In this document: positions 36,140 through 47,118 of the stretch, piece after piece
Position numbering within the stretch: position 1 is the first letter of the stretch
Layout: the number at the start of each line of letters is the position of its first letter
Assembly (NCBI GenBank): GCA_004154925.1
Contig: QJNS01000329.1
Span: 1 to 64,000 of the forward strand
Length of the DNA stretch: 64,000 bases
Origin: Monosporascus cannonballus
Lineage: Eukaryota > Ascomycota > Sordariomycetes > Xylariales
Direction of reading: 5' to 3'
Notes under the pieces: generated by a model
Database searches by the model: none
What the model saw: only the letters and a program-made list of their open reading frames with translations
Told to the model about the DNA's origin: nothing
Made by a program: the position numbers and the translations under genes

Positions 36140-37952
36140 CTACAACGCGGAAGTGTCTTCTGCATCGAGCGGTACGAGTCTCATGTAGCATTTCTTCCCC
36201 TTCGGCTGCGAGGAAATTAACTGGTCCGACATCTGCATATCACCTTCCGTCATAGACGGGTCCGGTATAGTTGAGAAGCGCGAGTAGACGTCCCGTAGCA
36301 GAGTCTTCATCTCCGCCAAAGCCAGACTAGGAGTGCCATTAGTTCTCCTGATTCTACGCGGTGCTCGCCCCGAGGGATACTGTAGACTTACTGCTTCCCG
36401 ATGCACCCTCTTCCCCCGCTGGCAAAGGCGAAGAACAGCCGTTTCCGGTCCAGCTCTCCTTTCTCTTCTAGCCACCGCTCCGGGTTGAACAGGCCGGGCT
36501 GCGGGAAGACGGATTCGTCGATGCGGTGCGTGGAGTACGCCTGGCAGCTGACGATGGTCTTCTCGGGGAGGAAGTACCCGTCGATGGTACGGCCTCCCGC
36601 GGGAACGTACCGCGGTAGAGACATCGGTATCGCGGGGAAGCATCGCAAGCCCTCGCTCACGACCGCGTCTAGATAGGGTAGCTTGTCGAAGGGCAACCCG
36701 GCGCTGCTCCGGAGCTCTTCCTGCAGCCGCCGCTGCACGTGGAAGGACCTCGGCTGCGAGATCTCCCACATCAGGAAGCACAGCGCGTCTCCCGTCGTGT
36801 CGATGCCCGCCGCCATGTGGTCTGTGCACTCCGCTGCCATGTCCATACGGTCCAGGCCGTGGGCTTTGTCCTGCATACGGTTCAACAGGGTGAACTGCGC
36901 AGCGCCCGTCTTCTCGCTGGTGGATATGACGAAGTTGTCTGCCAGCGGCGTCTCCCGCGGCTTCGCGAACAGAGATAGGAATCCGCCTATCATCCTGTGT
37001 AGCGTGGGGTTATAGTACGCAATGAGGCGGTCTACCTGCGTCAGCTCGTGATTAGAGACGGTCGTGCCAAGGGGGGGACTCACTCTGGAGGCTGTCGTCG
37101 AACGTGACCTGTTTCATGATCTCCTCGTGCGCTGGATCCCTGAGGGAATCGGAGCCGTAGGGTTCGAACAGGTGGTGGGTCACACAGTCGAATGCATAGT
37201 CGTGCAAGCCTAGCAAGAGCCGTCAGTTACAGCGCGGACTCGAAGCTTGACTGGCGCTCGTACAGATCTGCTACTACGTAAGCAAATCACATGGCGGATG
37301 GGGAAGCACTGGTATGTCCTACAAATAGATCAACGGACCGTCCTATGGGCTTTGAGCACCTCTCAACAAATCTCTTCGAGCGCTCCTGAATCCCGTGTAG
37401 AGCAGCTGGTTTCATGACATTCGTGTTGGCATAGCGATCGGCCAGTACTCTCTTCCTTCTCGCATGCTGTAACTGTCAGAGAGCAAGTATCGAGTGGTCT
37501 AGCACCGCACTTACGTCCTCTTTGTTCAGCGTGCTGAACATGGTCCTGTGACGATTTGATAAGCCCTGATGAAACAGTCCACGGAGACAAATCCCCCCTT
37601 CTTCCAGGCTCACCCTGGCTTACCTTCTGCCGTACACCGTGAACAAGTTGTAGAACTCAGTCTTATCGTAGCCGCTGCCTCCGGACCCATAGATCTCCCT
37701 GACCCCCTCCAAGGAGGCGAACGAGACCTCGTTCGGCGCTATCCGGACCACCGGCCCGTATTCGAGGTGCAAGCGGTGGATATATCTCGTGGAGTTGGCG
37801 AAGAATTCATGATATTTGAGCAGCCAAGAACTAAACAGCGAAACCGCAGGGCCCGGTATCCTCCTGAGCGGAGACGCGAGACTCCGCCATATGTATAGGA
37901 GGGCCCACAGGAGGCAGGTGGCTGCCAGGAACGATGAGCTTAATAAAAGCAT
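36140..37952 (-). CDS. Cytochrome P450 monooxygenase (second, distinct family)
   Basis: Haem monooxygenase of unknown substrate. Six exons on the minus strand: 37624-37952, 37515-37545 (31 nt), 37310-37472, 37084-37209, 36392-37031 and 36140-36326. The joined frame is intact at 491 aa. Motifs: N-terminal hydrophobic anchor then LRRIPGP, YGPVVRIAPNEVSF, YGRRTMFSTLNKED created by the first splice, I-helix AAGIDTT (A291-T296), ExxR as EGLR (343-346), FNPERW, and haem loop FASGGRGCIG with Cys426. The last splice gives CIGKHLALAEMK. The GTGCTT donor of intron 3 is weak, but it is the only phase-compatible choice before a stop. I chose the ATG at 37952; the frame upstream of it has no ATG. It is unlike the first P450 at the N-terminus and shares only general P450 motifs. 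The neighbour is a small cysteine-rich protein on the same strand. Confidence 0.88.
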
Positions 37953-38120
37953 TCCAGTTGCTCTCTTGTAAATATTACGGCCCGACTTGCTTGCGCATGA
38001 ACTCCGTACAGAATAGAACCTCGTAGATAGGAACACTCTTATTTATATAGGTAAGTGTAAGTAATGGAATGGGACTTATGACTAACTCCTTTATCAATGG
38101 TGGGGTTGGTGATAGGGGCT

Positions 38121-38582
38121 CTACCGGAGCTGTACTAATGAAAGTTGTAAGATCTCAACTACGCCGAAGTCGGGTGAATGCGTTAGGTAATAAAGAAGAG
38201 AGTATATATTAAAAACTAAATGTATATAGACATCCGGTTGAAGCGTTGGCGTACATGCCTTCTTCAGAGCTCTCCTTTGCCCCTTCGTATCATCTTCATC
38301 CTTACTCCCGTCTTTTCCTCCGCCCAGTAGGCTGGTGAGCCACGACAGACCGGGGATCTCGAGTTTCGCCGCCGGAGGATACGCCTTGCCGTCGACCACT
38401 ATCGGAGGGGTGCATGTGCACCACCGGTTCTCCGGTACACCCGAGAGCGCGGACGGGATGTGATTTCCGCATCCGCGCCACGACTTCTTGGCTGCGAACC
38501 GCGTTTAGAAGGCCATTCAAAGGCTAGGAGGACCGGACCGACTGCACTTACAGCAGGTGGGACAAGTGGCGCTGTAGCACAT
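38121..38582 (-). CDS. Small cysteine-rich fungal protein (MC-x4-C-x2-C type)
   Basis: Member of a family of short fungal proteins of unknown function with a conserved cysteine pattern that suggests metal binding. Exon 1 is only 31 nt (38552-38582) and encodes MCYSATCPTC. A 60-bp intron (GTAAGT...TTCGCAG) leads to exon 2 from 38491, giving GCGNHIPSAL and then ENRWCTCTPPIVVDGKAYPP. Cysteines fall at 2, 7, 10, 18, 35 and 37. The pattern CPTC...GCGNH...WCTC...YPP matches what I recall of the family. The C-terminal part after about residue 90 becomes AT-rich and unlike protein, so the stop at 38121 (133 aa) is doubtful and the true end may lie earlier through another intron. No signal peptide is evident. 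Confidence 0.65.
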
Positions 38583-39856
38583 CTTTCAGAAGCTTAAGTA
38601 TGAGTGGCTTGGTTGTCGGATCGGATTGGTGGGCTTATGTTTGGTAGGTCTGAGTGGAAAATGATAAATGAGCTGCCGTTTTATATACCGGATGCCGGCC
38701 TTCATTTGATACGTTCGGCGATGAGCCCCGGGTCGTAGTGTTCGAGTTGCGGGCGAATTTTGACATCGCCGACCTACACAGGCCGCTCCTTCGGTTCGGG
38801 TCCCCGGATCTGCATGTGAGTCGCCGAGCTGCTCCCATCATGTCGAGTCCAAATAGTTAGTTTTATATGCACGAAGCAGTCACATATATCATAAAGTGAA
38901 CATGTCCTCTAGTATTACGGCCCTTACTGAGCGGGTTTTCCATAAGACTCTTTCTAGAGTACTATACGTATTCGGGTTAACGTCCCTATGCATTTTCTTA
39001 CAAAGGAGCCGTAGTCTGCTCGCTTTAATTACCATTTAACGCCCGCGATAACTAGTGACTTCGGTTCATTAATGGTCATATTGTCTACCACAAGATTGCC
39101 TAGTTAGAGAATGTGATCATGCCCTGCCCCGACTCTGTATTGGTATCGCACAGTTTTCTAGAGTAACCGGAATAAGATGCAGATGATATCTCAGTAGGTA
39201 GGGCCGCTGTAAGGAATACCTATTCGTAGAGCTGAAGAGCCTGCAATGACAATGTATTTGAAAGGCTTTCCCGACCTCTCTTTTAAGAATAGCAACGTGT
39301 TATTAGCTGTACTGAAAGCTGTACGGATAGGATGCATGCAAAATGAAGGGATGGCGGGGAGAAGCGACGATTCAAGTTGTCTTCCCAAGATCTATCACTA
39401 TAGCGGGCGACCGGGAGACCTCAAAATCAACTAACGTTAAGCGGCCCGGATTTAAGCCCCTCCATCCGGGCGCGTTGAGTTGCAAGATGTGGGGTGCCAC
39501 TTGTTAGTAATGGCGTGCAGGCCGCTGTAGTTAGCCCCAGTTTGATCCACGTACCCACCCTACTCAGCATAGGTACCTATTACACCGGGGCGTGCTATGC
39601 AGCTACTAGATAAACTTGAATTAACTCGCTGTGAATTGTCCTCTGCCCATGATCTCATGAAGGTTCCCTATGATACCTAATCACCGATCGTTTTACATTT
39701 TTTTTTTTTGACGAAGTACCTAATTTTGCTACGGGACTGAACTTCTACCAACCCACCGTCTCGGAAATACTGACCGAGATCTTATTTATTTTTTAACTTT
39801 CCTTGAGGTCTGTGTGGCCCTTCTGGTTACAGGGACCGACCAAGGTTAAAGGTCGC
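38583..39856. other. Intergenic, upstream of cul4
   Basis: About 1.3 kb without a supported gene between divergently transcribed genes. TTCTGGTTACAG at 39823-39834 resembles a 3' splice site and may end an intron in the cul4 leader. A run of ten T occurs at about 39700-39709. Confidence 0.5.
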
Positions 39857-42554
39857 ATGCATCCATCATCAGCGAGCTCCCCAGTTCACGAACCGCCCAC
39901 TTCTTTTGCGAACCCTTCAAAGCGCAAGTCGGCCGGCGGTTCCGATCTGTTTCACAGGAGGCAGTCCGACAGTCAACCAACCGGCCCGGATTCGAAGCGC
40001 CCGAAAGCAAACCTCCTTAGCAGGGAGTCGGGGTCGGGAGCTGCTAGGATGAGCAAAGCGCTGGGAAAGCGGCCGGAGGTCGTCGACCTGACCAAGCCTC
40101 GGTCCGCTTTCCAGCCCCAGAATGGCCCAAGAAAGCTCGTTATCAAGAACCTGCGTGTCACCTCACGAGTCGACCTCGAACACTACTACGCGAAGACTCT
40201 GGAGGAGCTGGACGATGCTCTCCGGGCCATATTTGCCAGAAGACAGCCGAAGCAACCGCTAGAGCGACTTTACCGAGGAGTTGAGGACACTTGCCGCCAT
40301 GGAAGTTCAAAGGAGCTATATGATCGTCTACGGCGAAGTTGCGAGACCTACCTGAATACCGGCCTGCTGAATTCCATCAAAGCCGAAGCCGGCTCATCAA
40401 ATGTCGATATGTTGAGGAGTGTCTATAAGCATTGGGTCATCTGGGAGGCTCAGTCCGTATGTTACTGCAATCCGGATTCAAAAGAGACGAAGACGAGAAT
40501 GTGCACTGACGATTCTTGATTTAGACCACGATTCGCTCAGTCTTCAGCTACCTCGATCGGTCCTTTCTCCTCAACTCCAAAGAACTACAGCAGATAAACG
40601 ACATGGCAATCACCTTGTTCAGAAGAATGGCATTCGTCTCTTCCCAGCCGTCAGCATCTAATCCCGGATCTATGGTACTATCAGGCATGTGCGACCTGGT
40701 AGAGTACGACCGCAGAGGGGATAGTCGGTTCGATGCGGCTCTACTACGCGACAGCGTTTCGATGTTACACGTCCTAAACATCTACCTGAAGTCGTTCGAG
40801 CCGCGCTTCTTGAGGGCTTCCAGAGAATACTTCCAAGAGTTCGCCGAAGAGCGGAGTGCTGCGCCTTTGAAAGACTACATCTCCTCTTGTGAGAGTCTAC
40901 TAGCACGCGAGGACTACAGGTGTAACGCCTACAACTTCGACAGCACGACCAAAAGACAGCTTATGGACGATGCCCATACAATACTGATCGAAAATTACTC
41001 GGAAAAGCTTCTCGATAGTGGCAGCGTCGGCAAACTTCTCGATGAGCATGCAGTCGAGTCCGTCAAAGCGTTATACGATCTTTTGAAGCTATCCGGCATA
41101 CAAAAGAGGCTAAAAGAGCCCTGGGAAGATTATATCAAAGAAGCGGGCGCCGCAATCGTCAATGACACAGCTAGAGGCGACGAGATGGTGATACGTCTGC
41201 TCGAGTTTAGAAGGGCTTCGGACATCATGGTTCGGGACGCTTTTAGTAAGGATGATGATTTCACTAAAGGTCTTCGGGATGCCTTCGCATTTTTCATCAA
41301 CGATAAGAAGATCCTGTCGTCATGGAAAACCGGGACTTCTAAGGTCGGCGAAATGATTGCTAAATACATGGACATGCTCTTAAGAGGAGGCCTGAAAACA
41401 CTGCCGAAATCACTGCTTTCCGATACTAAGGACCGGGCTGATGCCGAGAGGAGCGGCCAAGCGAGCACCGCTGACGAAGATGCCGAACTGGACCGTCAGC
41501 TGGACCAAGCGTTAGAGCTGTTCAGGTTCATCGAAGGCAAGGATGTATTTGAGGCCTTCTATAAGCAGGACCTAGCTCGGCGTCTCCTTATGGGCCGCAG
41601 CGCCAGTGCTGACGCAGAAAGGAGCATGCTCACAAAGCTTAAGAGCGAATGCGGCTCTACCCTTACGCATAACCTGGAGCAGATGTTCAAGGACCAAGCG
41701 CTCGCCCGTGAGGAGATGGACTCGTACAAGGCCTGGCGCGAGGGCAATGGGCACGGAAAGAGCAGTGTCGACCTGAACGTTATGATCCTGTCGGCTGCAG
41801 CGTGGCCGACGTACCCCGATTCTAAACTGATACTGCCGGACGAGGTCGCGACGCAGATTGAACAATTTGACGCATACTACGTCAACAAGCATACAGGGCG
41901 ACGGCTTACATGGAAGCACTCGCTCGCCCATTGCGTTGTCAAGGCGCAGTTCAACAAAGGAGCCAAGGAGCTGCTCGTCAGCGCCTACCAGGCCGTCGTT
42001 CTGACGCTGTTCAACCAGGCTGAATCGAGGCAAGATGGCGTCTTAACTTATGACGAGATCGCGAAACATTCCGGATTGAGCGGACCGGATCTGGACCGCA
42101 CCCTGCAATCGCTGGCCTGCGGGAAGGTCCGCGTCCTAACAAAACATCCCAAGGGCAGAGACGTCAACCCAACCGACACTTTCACCGTCAACAAGGCTTT
42201 TGTAGACCCCAAGTATCGTGTAAAGATAAATCAGATCCAACTCAAGGAGACGAAGGAAGAGAACCAAGAGACACACAGACGGGTTGCCCAAGATAGGCAG
42301 TTCGAGACGCAAGCGGCCATTGTGAGAATCATGAAGAGCCGAAAGGAGATGACCCATGCCAATCTCGTTGCCGAGGTCATCAATCAGACGAAGAGCCGTG
42401 GTGCGGTGGACACGTCAGAGATCAAGAAGAATATCGAGAAGTACATGACCCTACTTTGCCGTGGGCTACAGTGTCCCTTTTGCTAACGCTCCTTAGGCTT
42501 ATTGAAAAGGACTACCTCGAACGGGATGGTAGCTCTTACACATACTTGGCATAG
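39857..42554 (+). CDS. cul4: Cullin-4, scaffold of CRL4 ubiquitin ligase
   Basis: Scaffold of the nuclear CRL4 E3 ligase (with Ddb1 and Rbx1), which in fungi acts in DNA repair, replication control and, with Dim-8/Dim-9, heterochromatin formation. Three exons, 39857-40456, 40525-42440 and 42497-42554, with introns of 68 and 56 bp, give an intact 857 aa. The disordered, basic N-terminus (SKRKSAGG, KRPKAN) contains likely nuclear localisation signals and is followed by RKLVIKNLR, the usual start of the cullin-4 repeat region. The cullin homology domain includes FIEGKDVFEAFYKQDLARRL. The neddylation site lies in IVRIMKSRK with Lys804. The last short exon restores the C-terminus LIEKDYLERDGSSYTYLA, the invariant cullin winged-helix end. 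The ATG at 39857 is the first in frame; an upstream coding exon is possible but unsupported. Confidence 0.93.
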
Positions 42555-43457
42555 AGAATTAGTCTCACGGGGAATACTTCTCCTCCGGAACCTGGGCATT
42601 AGGATATGAACAGCGAACATATTGTTCTTCGGGTTTTGGTGGTCGGAGCTTCGGTGCGAATCGATACTGTAACCTGAAGAATCGTCTGGTTATCACGGTC
42701 TACTTGACGTAGTGTCGTTTTTAACCTTCACAGAGTCCACAGGACTCGACAAGTGACATCAGACTTTGAGGTCTGTCGCTGGTAGGGAAGATAATTGATA
42801 GGCCCGTGACTGTCTAGGGAGAAAAATGTTAGGCCGGCCAGCAGGACATTCAAGTGAGGATGGATTGGTGTTCCTGCGTGCGAATATCGACTCTATGGTT
42901 TAGGCCCTAAGGTACCCCATAGTTTCGTCGGTGCGGGATCGATTAGGGGTGCTCAGGACTTCTCTATTAAAGACGGTATAAGATTGGGGTGCGCCTTAAA
43001 GCTGATACTGCCTTGCATGCCGTTATTTACAGTCACGGACAGTGCCCAGCACAGACATCATTACATCTACGAGCGTCCTCACTATCCGTGTATGTTATTT
43101 GAGTGTTATCAGAGTAACTCTCGAATATTACGAATGGCGTGGTTGTAGCCGTATTATCGGCTTATAACTGTCACTGGGTTCACTCTTTTATAGGGCCAGG
43201 CTGGTGGAATACTCGGCAAAGCATGCTTACGATTTTAGGCAAATCTGTCATGCTCTGCTTTGTGCCAGAATGCTACATTAGGGCTCTAATCTATTTAACC
43301 GCATTATAATGCTAGCCTGGGGGGCCTCGCAATCTGCTTAACCCCGAGCCAAGGGGGTTTTGCCCCTCCACTCAATGCACTGACGAACGTCTCAATGTAG
43401 AATATCCTCTGACATCTGCAACTGTTCCATGACTGGTTCAAACGCACTTTAGTCGCC
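42555..43457. other. Intergenic between cul4 and zeta-like gene
   Basis: About 900 bp with no supported gene. Base composition is ordinary and drops well below that of the GC-rich gene that starts at 43458. No small antitoxin-like reading frame is visible immediately upstream of that gene. Confidence 0.55.
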
Positions 43458-44468
43458 ATGAACGCAGACCATAAGTGCTACACCCTCTCGGATTCCGAGG
43501 CCCGGACCATATTCGAGGAAAAGATCCTGCCAGCCGAGTTCAGCAGCTGTACGGACCGTTCCCACGGCGACGGTACCAGGCAGCCCCTCGCAGTCTTCGT
43601 TATCGGCCAGACGGGCGCAGGAAAGACGCGGGCAGCGGCGGCCCTGAAGGCCGCCATGACGGAGCTGCGCGGCGGCGGCGGGGAGGAGCCGGCCCACTTC
43701 GTAGCCGACACGCACAAGACGTACCACCCGGCGTACGCGGAGCTCGCGGCGGGCGACGGGCCGGCGCTCGCGTCCGCGGCCGCGGGGCCCGACGCGCGCC
43801 GCTGGTTGGCCATGGCGGCGGCGCACGCCGCCTCCCGTCGCGTGGACGTGCTGCTCGAGTCGGCGTGCCGCCGCCCGGGCGACTTCGCGGACCTGGCGCG
43901 CGCGCTCCGCGCCGCCGGCTACCGCGTCGAGGCCTGCCTGATGGCGGTCCCGCGCGCCCTGAGCCTCCTCGGCGTCCTCGTGCGCTTCCACGAGGGCCTG
44001 CCCGAGGCCGGGTCGCGGTGGGGCCTGCCCGCCAGGCTCACGCCGCGCAGGGTGCACGACGACTCCTACGCGGGCGTGCCGGACGCGGCGGCCTTCGTCG
44101 ACTCGTCGGACGCCGTCGATCAGGTCGTCGTCGTCAGGCGCGGAAGCCTCGTCGCGTACGCGGACGAGAGGGGGGTCGATGGCCGGTGGTCCCGGGCGGG
44201 CGGCGTCGCGGATGCCGTTTTGGCGGAGCGGCGTCGCCCCTTGACTGAGATCGAGAGGTCTACTGCTGTGGCCGACTTGCAAAGACTCAAGGCCATGGGT
44301 ATTGTCGGCATAAGCGCCCAGTTAGAGGAGATTGAGGGTTTGCTGTTACCTGCTTCAGAGGACTCTCCTGACGGCTCTGGGTTTCCGCCCCTGAGACCAT
44401 GGCTGCTGCCTAGGAAGGACGCCAGCTACGAGCTGAATGAGAAGCCATCCCTGAGCTTAGGGACGTAG
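43458..44468 (+). CDS. Zeta-toxin-like P-loop kinase, strongly GC-rich
   Basis: Predicted ATP-dependent kinase of the zeta-toxin fold. Bacterial members phosphorylate UDP-N-acetylglucosamine and are paired with an epsilon antitoxin; fungal members are unpaired and of unknown role. Single exon, 336 aa. Walker A is GQTGAGKT (50-57). The second conserved block is VADTHKTYHPAY with Asp84 in the position of the family's catalytic acid, and DVLLESACRRP (130-140) matches the third. The C-terminal part is less conserved. The central 600 bp (about 43620-44220) is extremely rich in G and C, with GC at most third positions and many CpG, unlike neighbouring cul4 or cyb2-like genes; the composition falls back towards normal near the 3' end. 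This suggests transfer from a GC-rich bacterium or escape from CpG-depleting mutation; both are inference. No antitoxin-like gene is adjacent. Confidence 0.75.
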   Translation: MNADHKCYTLSDSEARTIFEEKILPAEFSSCTDRSHGDGTRQPLAVFVIGQTGAGKTRAAAALKAAMTELRGGGGEEPAHFVADTHKTYHPAYAELAAGDGPALASAAAGPDARRWLAMAAAHAASRRVDVLLESACRRPGDFADLARALRAAGYRVEACLMAVPRALSLLGVLVRFHEGLPEAGSRWGLPARLTPRRVHDDSYAGVPDAAAFVDSSDAVDQVVVVRRGSLVAYADERGVDGRWSRAGGVADAVLAERRRPLTEIERSTAVADLQRLKAMGIVGISAQLEEIEGLLLPASEDSPDGSGFPPLRPWLLPRKDASYELNEKPSLSLGT

Positions 44469-44689
44469 ATCCAACACAGACAGCTTCGAAACGACATGTC
44501 TCGGTCGTAGTCGTTGCTGTACTCTTGAATCTACCCGAACCCGATACCCAAGCTTTCAAGCGCCCCTTTGAGGAGCCCGGCACCCAGCCTCCTCGTCAAA
44601 CTCAGTAGAAGTGCTTAAACCGTACCGTTGAGGCATATCCTTGATATCTTAAGTTATTTTGTTGCCCTCGGTATACTTCTCCTTAATCT

Positions 44690-45010
44690 CGCCGGTTCTC
44701 TTCAACGACCCTGGAGGAAGTCGCGGATGACAAGATAGGCACTCGTAAGGCCACCAAGTACCATATTGCGACCTTTAACGTATCCAACTCCATGGCCTAT
44801 TTCGATTTCGGAAAGTAGCGTGACCAACCGCCACCATAGTCATGGTGAGCGCAATGGACGCTCCGCCCTCCATGGTCCGCGCCATCTGCTCCCTCGTCCT
44901 CGCGCCCTCTAGGACCGCAACGCCGGCATTGGCTGCGCTACGGCCTGCTGAGACGTCCAGACATCCAACGACTTTCTCGGGCAGGCGGCAACATACTGTA
45001 ACTCGGCTAC
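44690..45010 (-). pseudogene. Relic of an isocitrate lyase / PEP mutase superfamily gene
   Basis: On the minus strand a stop-free run reads AANAGVAVLEGARTREQM and ends near ALTMTMVAVGHAT. This resembles the superfamily block in which an Ala-Gly-Ala-Asp strand is followed by LEG, a charged helix and an NM-x-x-GG-T loop. Directly downstream, in two other frames, lie LKVAIWYLVAL and TSAYLVIRDFLQ, which look like the following strand and helix of the same fold. At least two frame changes are needed to join them and stops interrupt each frame. No conserved metal-binding half was found upstream. The assignment rests on pattern recognition over about 80 residues and is tentative. Confidence 0.35.
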
Positions 45011-47092
45011 GGGCTTAGTTGCGCTATTGCGTCGGGGGAACATGGAGTGCGGCCCCCTATACGCGGCACAGGGGCACGCTCCTCTATTTCTCGCATCTAC
45101 GTATACTTGCCTCTCTGCGTGCGTATATAGTGGATATGAATCTCCTATTCAAGTAAGGCAGACAAACGATGATTGACTTTTAATACCTTCTATCCACATT
45201 ACCACGGTGACTTGAGGCCCACTATGGTGCGTCGTTATCCAGCTTGCGTTCCGTCACATGGGCTATATAGGCGCTGCTCCAAACGCGATAACCGTTTTGA
45301 ATTGGCTCCTGGCGCTTCTGGCCTGTCGTACTTCTGGGTCTGGGGATCTTGCTGCTTAGCCAATATTCGCTCCCGGCTCGCGTGGCAGCATCACGGTTAT
45401 AACTTGAAGCGGCTCGCCTACAAGCCTCCCTTGGGTATCTATGTAGCGCAGTCAGCTTATCTCTCAACATCATCTGGCTGGTCGCCGCGTTTCACAACTC
45501 TCTTTACGTAAGTCATCCTGCGAGCCGAATTAGGCTCATTTTAGTTTGTGAGTTACTGACGAGGGAATAGCCAACGCCCGATGCCACCCCCTGCTACCGA
45601 GGCTTTTTTTTTCAGTGTCGTCGTCCTCTACCTGTTCTGGAAGGGTATATACGCGTGACTGGCGATCATGGGTCAAGCTGTCTGGGACGAATCCGATGTC
45701 TGGTGCTCGACTCTCGGAGGAGATAGAGTCGATGAGAGAGAAGACATGGCCTAACCTGCCTATACGCATGGTCCGGGGTCTCTTCTAATGCTCTGCTGTT
45801 CATATTGGGTACTGACATATTGGGTTGAGAGATTTGGGCACAACACTCACGTTAAGGCTGGAATGCGGCGCTATAATCTGGGCGAAACGGCTCCATAAGA
45901 TATATTCGTACGATAAAACATTCGCTCTTTCACAAAGCACTCACCGTTACGTCAACGTGAATATAACTATGTTGTTGGATACGTCCAGGGGACAGGGGAA
46001 TGGGCCAGGGTTGCAAGGAAAAGGTATTACCGGTGAGGTGGTGACTTGCGTTCGTGAACTACACCTTGTAGTTGCTCCGTTTGGTGATTCAATATCTGCC
46101 GGCTGTTGAAAGTTGATTCCCGTGCCTATACGCGACTACGACCCTTCACCTTTTACGTGTCATGAGTCCATCCTGCCAGTTTCGCCAGGTATATTAGTCA
46201 AGCAGGGAAGGCACCAGTAGGTTGCCGTAGCAAATACATGCTGTATCAACCTGCGCACACTAAATTTCCTTCGTCTTTCCCCTCCACCAATCTATTTCTC
46301 CCACAATCGAATTTGCTGGGATCTCGGATAGTGGTCGTGTGGAATCTAAGTGAAGGAAGAGGATCTGACGTTCTGCCCCAATCATGGCGAATGCTCGTCC
46401 ACCGCCCACCGATAAGATTGCTCTTAGTTGTCGAGCCTTAAGACTCACGCCCTTTCTCGGTGTAGCGCTGAGCTGCTCCCTGCTGACCGCAGAGTCAGAG
46501 TATGAAGAGATCCCTACTTAGAGTTAAGCTATACCCGCGACTCATCTCGCACAGTATAGTGTCGCAGGGTTCTACATCGATCCTGTGGTCAGGGCACGTC
46601 GAAGCGCGCTGCACACAGGAGTGTGTGATCGACTCCTACGGCATCCGAATATATTTTGATCCTCGAATATGTCCGCGTGGGGAAAGCGCCATCTCGCGAG
46701 TCTTAGGGCCTTTATAGTTCACATGGAGTTTGTCCGGGACGTAGGGAGCTTTGGGCCATGAGAGGGAGAGGGCTTGGTCGTCGCTCCGTGTTGGGGTTGG
46801 GTGGAGGAGTTGATGAATGGGGGGTCAAGGCAACGAGAGCAAAAGACAAAAGGCTGGGCGCATCATGGATGATTCTTAGAGAGAGATCCTTAGCACTAAA
46901 CTGTGTGTACATAGTGCATTCGACGGCGCAAAACGCAGGAACGGGTTTCACCTGAAGTAATGAAAACCGCCCCGGATTCAGGGGTAAAAGGGGTGGATAC
47001 ACCAATCTGCTCTAGGGTACATACCCGGGTATCTGGTTCAGCACGGGCACGGCTAGGTAGGCACGGTTGGGCGAATAAAATTGACTAAACGT

Positions 47093-47118
47093 GATGCACA
47101 ATCTAGATGCACAACCTA
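47093..47118. repeat. 13-bp tandem repeat, two units plus a partial third
   Basis: GATGCACAATCTA is followed by GATGCACAACCTA and then a partial GATGCA. Short intergenic minisatellite. Confidence 0.8.

Noticed and set aside
43449..44282. Long open frames in other frames and on the opposite strand of the zeta-like gene
   Set aside because: Extreme GC content removes stop codons in every frame. Only the frame from 43458 carries conserved kinase motifs.
43400..44900. Complete toxin-antitoxin pair
   Set aside because: No short antitoxin-like reading frame flanks the zeta-like gene on either side.
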